Of a DNA stretch of 64,000 nucleotides, positions 61,255-64,000 are shown piece by piece; within the stretch, counting starts at the first letter, position 1; the number at the start of each line of letters is the position of its first letter. A program made the translations under genes and the position numbers. The notes below the pieces were generated by a model that did no database searches, was not told the origin of the DNA, and saw only the letters and a program-made list of their open reading frames with translations. Origin of the DNA: Posidonia oceanica (taxonomy: Eukaryota > Streptophyta > Magnoliopsida > Alismatales > Posidoniaceae); contig JAZBRS010000013.1 in the NCBI GenBank assembly GCA_037176725.1, forward strand, positions 7,009,001-7,073,000. Reading direction: 5' to 3'.

Positions 61255-63736
61255 TGCTAGGGGCAGACTTCTGCAGTCACCCCTCAGGTAAGCCCTCTCA
61301 TCTGGGAAGGGAGGTGTGAAGTTCCACTGAACCCGACTGAGGGCAGTGGGTAATTCAATTAAAACTTGTAAATAAGACTTTTCCTTTCAGTACTCTATTT
61401 TCCTTTATTTATCTTTATTTATCTCTAATGCTAAGTTAGATTATAAGTAATAAATAATAAAAATGATTGATGAGTGTGGACTATACCCAACAACTTAGAG
61501 CATTAAGCATAATTGCTAAAATATTACCTAAGGTTCCTAAACAGAAACCGTGACACCTAGGAAAGGTCCAACCACTGTTTGTAACAACCTAAAGGCATCT
61601 TTAGATCCGTGGGAGTTACATATAGTACACCCTTAATTAGCATGCCAAACTCTAAAAAGAACCAAAGACTAAGTCCTAGCCAAGGAAGGAAAGTTGTATC
61701 CCAAATAGAAAAGAAGCTAAACAACTAAGGAAACCTCAACCTTGTCCTGTCTGCACATACACTTGCACGGGGAGGTAAGAGAAAGGCAAGCTCAGAGCAG
61801 AGGCTAATAGTGTGAGCCGTTCGCCAAATAAAGCACCTAGGAAAAGATGACAGCAAAGAAGCCGTCCAAATAAAGAGAGGAAAGAAGGCAGCAAAGAAGC
61901 TGTTCAAGTGAGGAAAAGCCATAAAAAGACTATCCAAAATAAAATAAAAGAGGTCAGTAAAGAGCTGTCCAAAGAGTGAAAAGATGGCAGCAAAGAAAGC
62001 TGTCCATAAATCAAGAAAAAAATCTTAGAAAAAAATAAAAGGCGCAAAATAGGCAAGTGGAACTCAAACTTGAGCCAAAGTCGAGAGCTTACTGCACTTC
62101 AAACCTCCTTCACCTATCTCACCCACAGGCAAGGAGCAGGAATCCTAGAAGTTAAAGGACTGAGTAAATAAAGGAAACAATGATCAAACTAAGGCTAGTA
62201 TGAGGTCCTAAGTTCTCAAAAGACAAGGCATGTTAGAAGAGAAAGTTCTCTCACCGTAGATAATACAAGGCAATACTGCAAGGTCTTTAAGTAAGAAGAT
62301 TATGACCACACTCATCAATCCAAAAAATATAAAAAAAATAGAAAAACCCAAAATAAAAAAATAAAAAAATCGAAAAATCCCAAAGTTCAAAAAATCAGAA
62401 ATACCAAAAAAATTATAAAATCACAAAATTCCAAAAAATTAAAAAATTTAAGAAAACCAATGAAAAGAAGTACTATCCACCCTACATACAAGTGAACTTA
62501 GTAAGTAGAAAAACTGGAGTTAGTTTGGTCGGTGATGCAACAATTATTTCACCTTGGATTTTGAGATAACGTCCTACTTAAGCGTGTCCCACGGCTTGGG
62601 TGCGTTTTCTCAATAAAGACATTGCTTCTGCAATAATCTTTAGAACATCTACGGATGACTCATAATTGGCGTCTACCGGGCTCCGATTTTCCATCTCTCT
62701 GTTGAGGCCAAGACTAATTCCCTTCACCTAGTTCTCAAGCATGTTGATTAAGTGATTACTTTATCTTCTATACAAGTATAACTAATTCAATCGCCTTTGG
62801 AACTAGGAAAGGTTCACCTGTGATTACTAACGTCTTTTGTTAAGTGTGTAGGTATAAAGCTTACAATATAAAGAATGAGCTTACGCCTAAGGGACTCATA
62901 TAGTGTGCAAAGGGACACCTACTTCGACTAAAAGGCAAACCCCGGTTTGGCAAAGAAAGGGTTCACTCCCTCACCCGGTTCTTTAATCATAGAACTCATT
63001 TATTTGCTAAATCGAGTTGTGGGACGACAGTCCTTTTCCGAGAGTACTGGTCACACTCGAGGACGGAAAACATTTGACTACAACGAATTGCATTCATTCA
63101 TTTTGCATATGTCCATATGGTTTGGGATCAATCGTACCCCGCCGGCCTAACCTAGCATATGGACCATTCATTGCATCGTATGTTAACTTGCATTTGCATT
63201 ATCATTGTTTCCTTGAATCATGTATCCATTCATTTTCTCATATCATTGGAAGTGGAGCACGGACGGAGCCAAATGACCTTCAAGAGTGTTAGAAACCCTT
63301 AGGATGTGTGATTCTCCTAGAGCCAACCTAGTTCCTACCAATCCTTCTATTAATTCTAATCCGAGTAAAATCTCAAACAAGATCCCACAAGAGCACTCCT
63401 TTTCGATCGTGTAAGGGTCACGCCCCACGATTTCCTCCTTAGCTTCTGCTCCGTTGAAGTATATCTCTACATGGTTGACAAGTCTCGACATCGGTTGCGA
63501 CACATAATACCTACTTGACCCCTCCATGCCTAAGTCTTCAATATAACGGCAATTAATCGATCCACTCGGCTGTCCGGCAATCTCCCGACACCGAGTCAAT
63601 TCACCTATTCTTCCTTATTATTATTTTTTTTCATTCCTAGTGGCGGATTGTTTGAGATGAAGCTCTCCTTTTCAGGAAATGCTCAATGGGACATTGTTCT
63701 TACATTAAACCCGATCTTGTTCCAAGATCAGCTCCA
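61255..63736 (+). other. Non-coding interior of the gag-only element
   Basis: No supported gene. At 61840-62010 a degenerate 35-60 base motif (GGCAGCAAAGAAGCTGTCCAAA) recurs four or five times. 62310-62460 is A-rich with AAAAAATC/CCAAAA words. A 118-residue antisense ORF (63599-63243) has no recognised motif. Confidence 0.5.
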
Positions 63737-63746
63737 AGGAGGGGCA
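63737..63746 (+). promoter_or_regulatory. Polypurine tract
   Basis: AAGGAGGGG immediately upstream of the 3' LTR start (63750), the expected primer position for plus-strand DNA synthesis. Confidence 0.65.
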
Positions 63747-63749
63747 TCT

Positions 63750-64000
63750 GTAGATATCCCATTTTCGCATTTCCAAGAATTCATAGAGGAACTTCTGAGG
63801 CACCCAGATCACACAACTAAGGCTTAATAACATATCTTCTAGAGTTTTTATGATTTGCTTAAAAACAAGCCTTCATTTTACTTGACTCAAGGCTGTTAGC
63901 TGTGGCATAACTATTGCACTTAGACTTGTGGCAAGTCCAAGTACCTTGAGTACACTTTATCTCACTCAAATCCATGGCAGATTTGAGTTAAAGAAGACAT
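63750..64000 (+). repeat. 3' LTR, truncated by the window edge
   Basis: Begins TGTAGATATCCCATTTTCGC and repeats the start of the 5' LTR to the last base of the window. Confidence 0.9.

Larger units (their letters stand above)
55784..64000 (+). mobile_element. Gag-only LTR retrotransposon (TR-GAG/LARD type)
   Basis: Two direct repeats starting TGTAGATATCCCATTTT (55784 and 63750) define the LTRs. The second runs off the window. They match over at least 250 bases with a few differences and a short deletion near 63795. AAGGAGGGGCA just before the second is a polypurine tract. Between them only a gag region is found (58750-61250). The 2.5 kb after it is non-coding with degenerate repeats, so the element would rely on enzymes from elsewhere. 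It appears inserted into the start of the minus-strand LTR at 55783. Confidence 0.85.

Noticed and set aside
63243..63599. 118-residue antisense ORF in the gag-only element
   Set aside because: No motif and antisense to the element. An extra antisense ORF is known in some LTR elements but nothing here supports it.

Overview
The window is nuclear DNA of a flowering plant. It has spliced genes with GC-rich coding exons and AT-rich introns and intergenic DNA, a plant flavonol synthase gene, and many plant transposons (CACTA, hAT, Mutator/FAR1, Ty1/copia, Ty3/gypsy chromovirus, gag-only LTR elements). The strong GC contrast between host exons and their surroundings is common in monocots and some early-diverging lineages. 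I do not assign a species.

Only two loci look like resident host genes, both on the minus strand. The first is a complete three-exon flavonol synthase (4849-7300; 335 residues by my splice model) with all 2-oxoglutarate/Fe(II) ligands. The second is a five-exon family GT51 peptidoglycan glycosyltransferase-like gene (18783-23842). Its 5' end has no in-frame ATG, and the usual second acidic residue of motif III is replaced by Tyr. They sit about 11.5 kb apart, separated by transposon debris.

Layout: 1-3.3 kb, truncated CACTA end plus a decayed hAT transposase 5' end. 3.3-4.6 kb, possible Pack-MULE. 4.8-7.4 kb, flavonol synthase. 8.7-11 kb, SINE-like sequence and an LTR fragment. 11-16.6 kb, Ulp1-like protease remnant facing a FAR1/MULE transposase pseudogene, then a copia 5' end split by a hAT MITE. 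18.8-23.8 kb, GT51 gene. 27,987-37,673, a complete 9.7-kb CACTA element bounded by CACTA inverted repeats and a TTA target duplication, carrying broken pieces of two unrelated host genes (NERD1-like and HIR band-7) and a defective TnpA-like gene. 37.9-48.3 kb, a nest in which a copia element holds a chromovirus LTR, which holds a hAT element (perfect 8-bp target duplication) and an oppositely oriented chromovirus LTR with integrase. 48.3-49.25 kb, a 51-bp minisatellite in constant register. 50.8-55.8 kb, a minus-strand gag element whose LTR contains repeated 18-bp palindromes. 55.8-64 kb, a plus-strand gag-only LTR element whose second LTR runs off the window.

The most interesting observations are the Pack-CACTA that has combined NERD1 and HIR exons, the register-preserving 51-bp array beside an inverted integrase duplication, the palindrome series in one LTR, and the altered catalytic motif of the GT51 gene. 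No CRISPR arrays, operons or rRNA/tRNA genes were seen.
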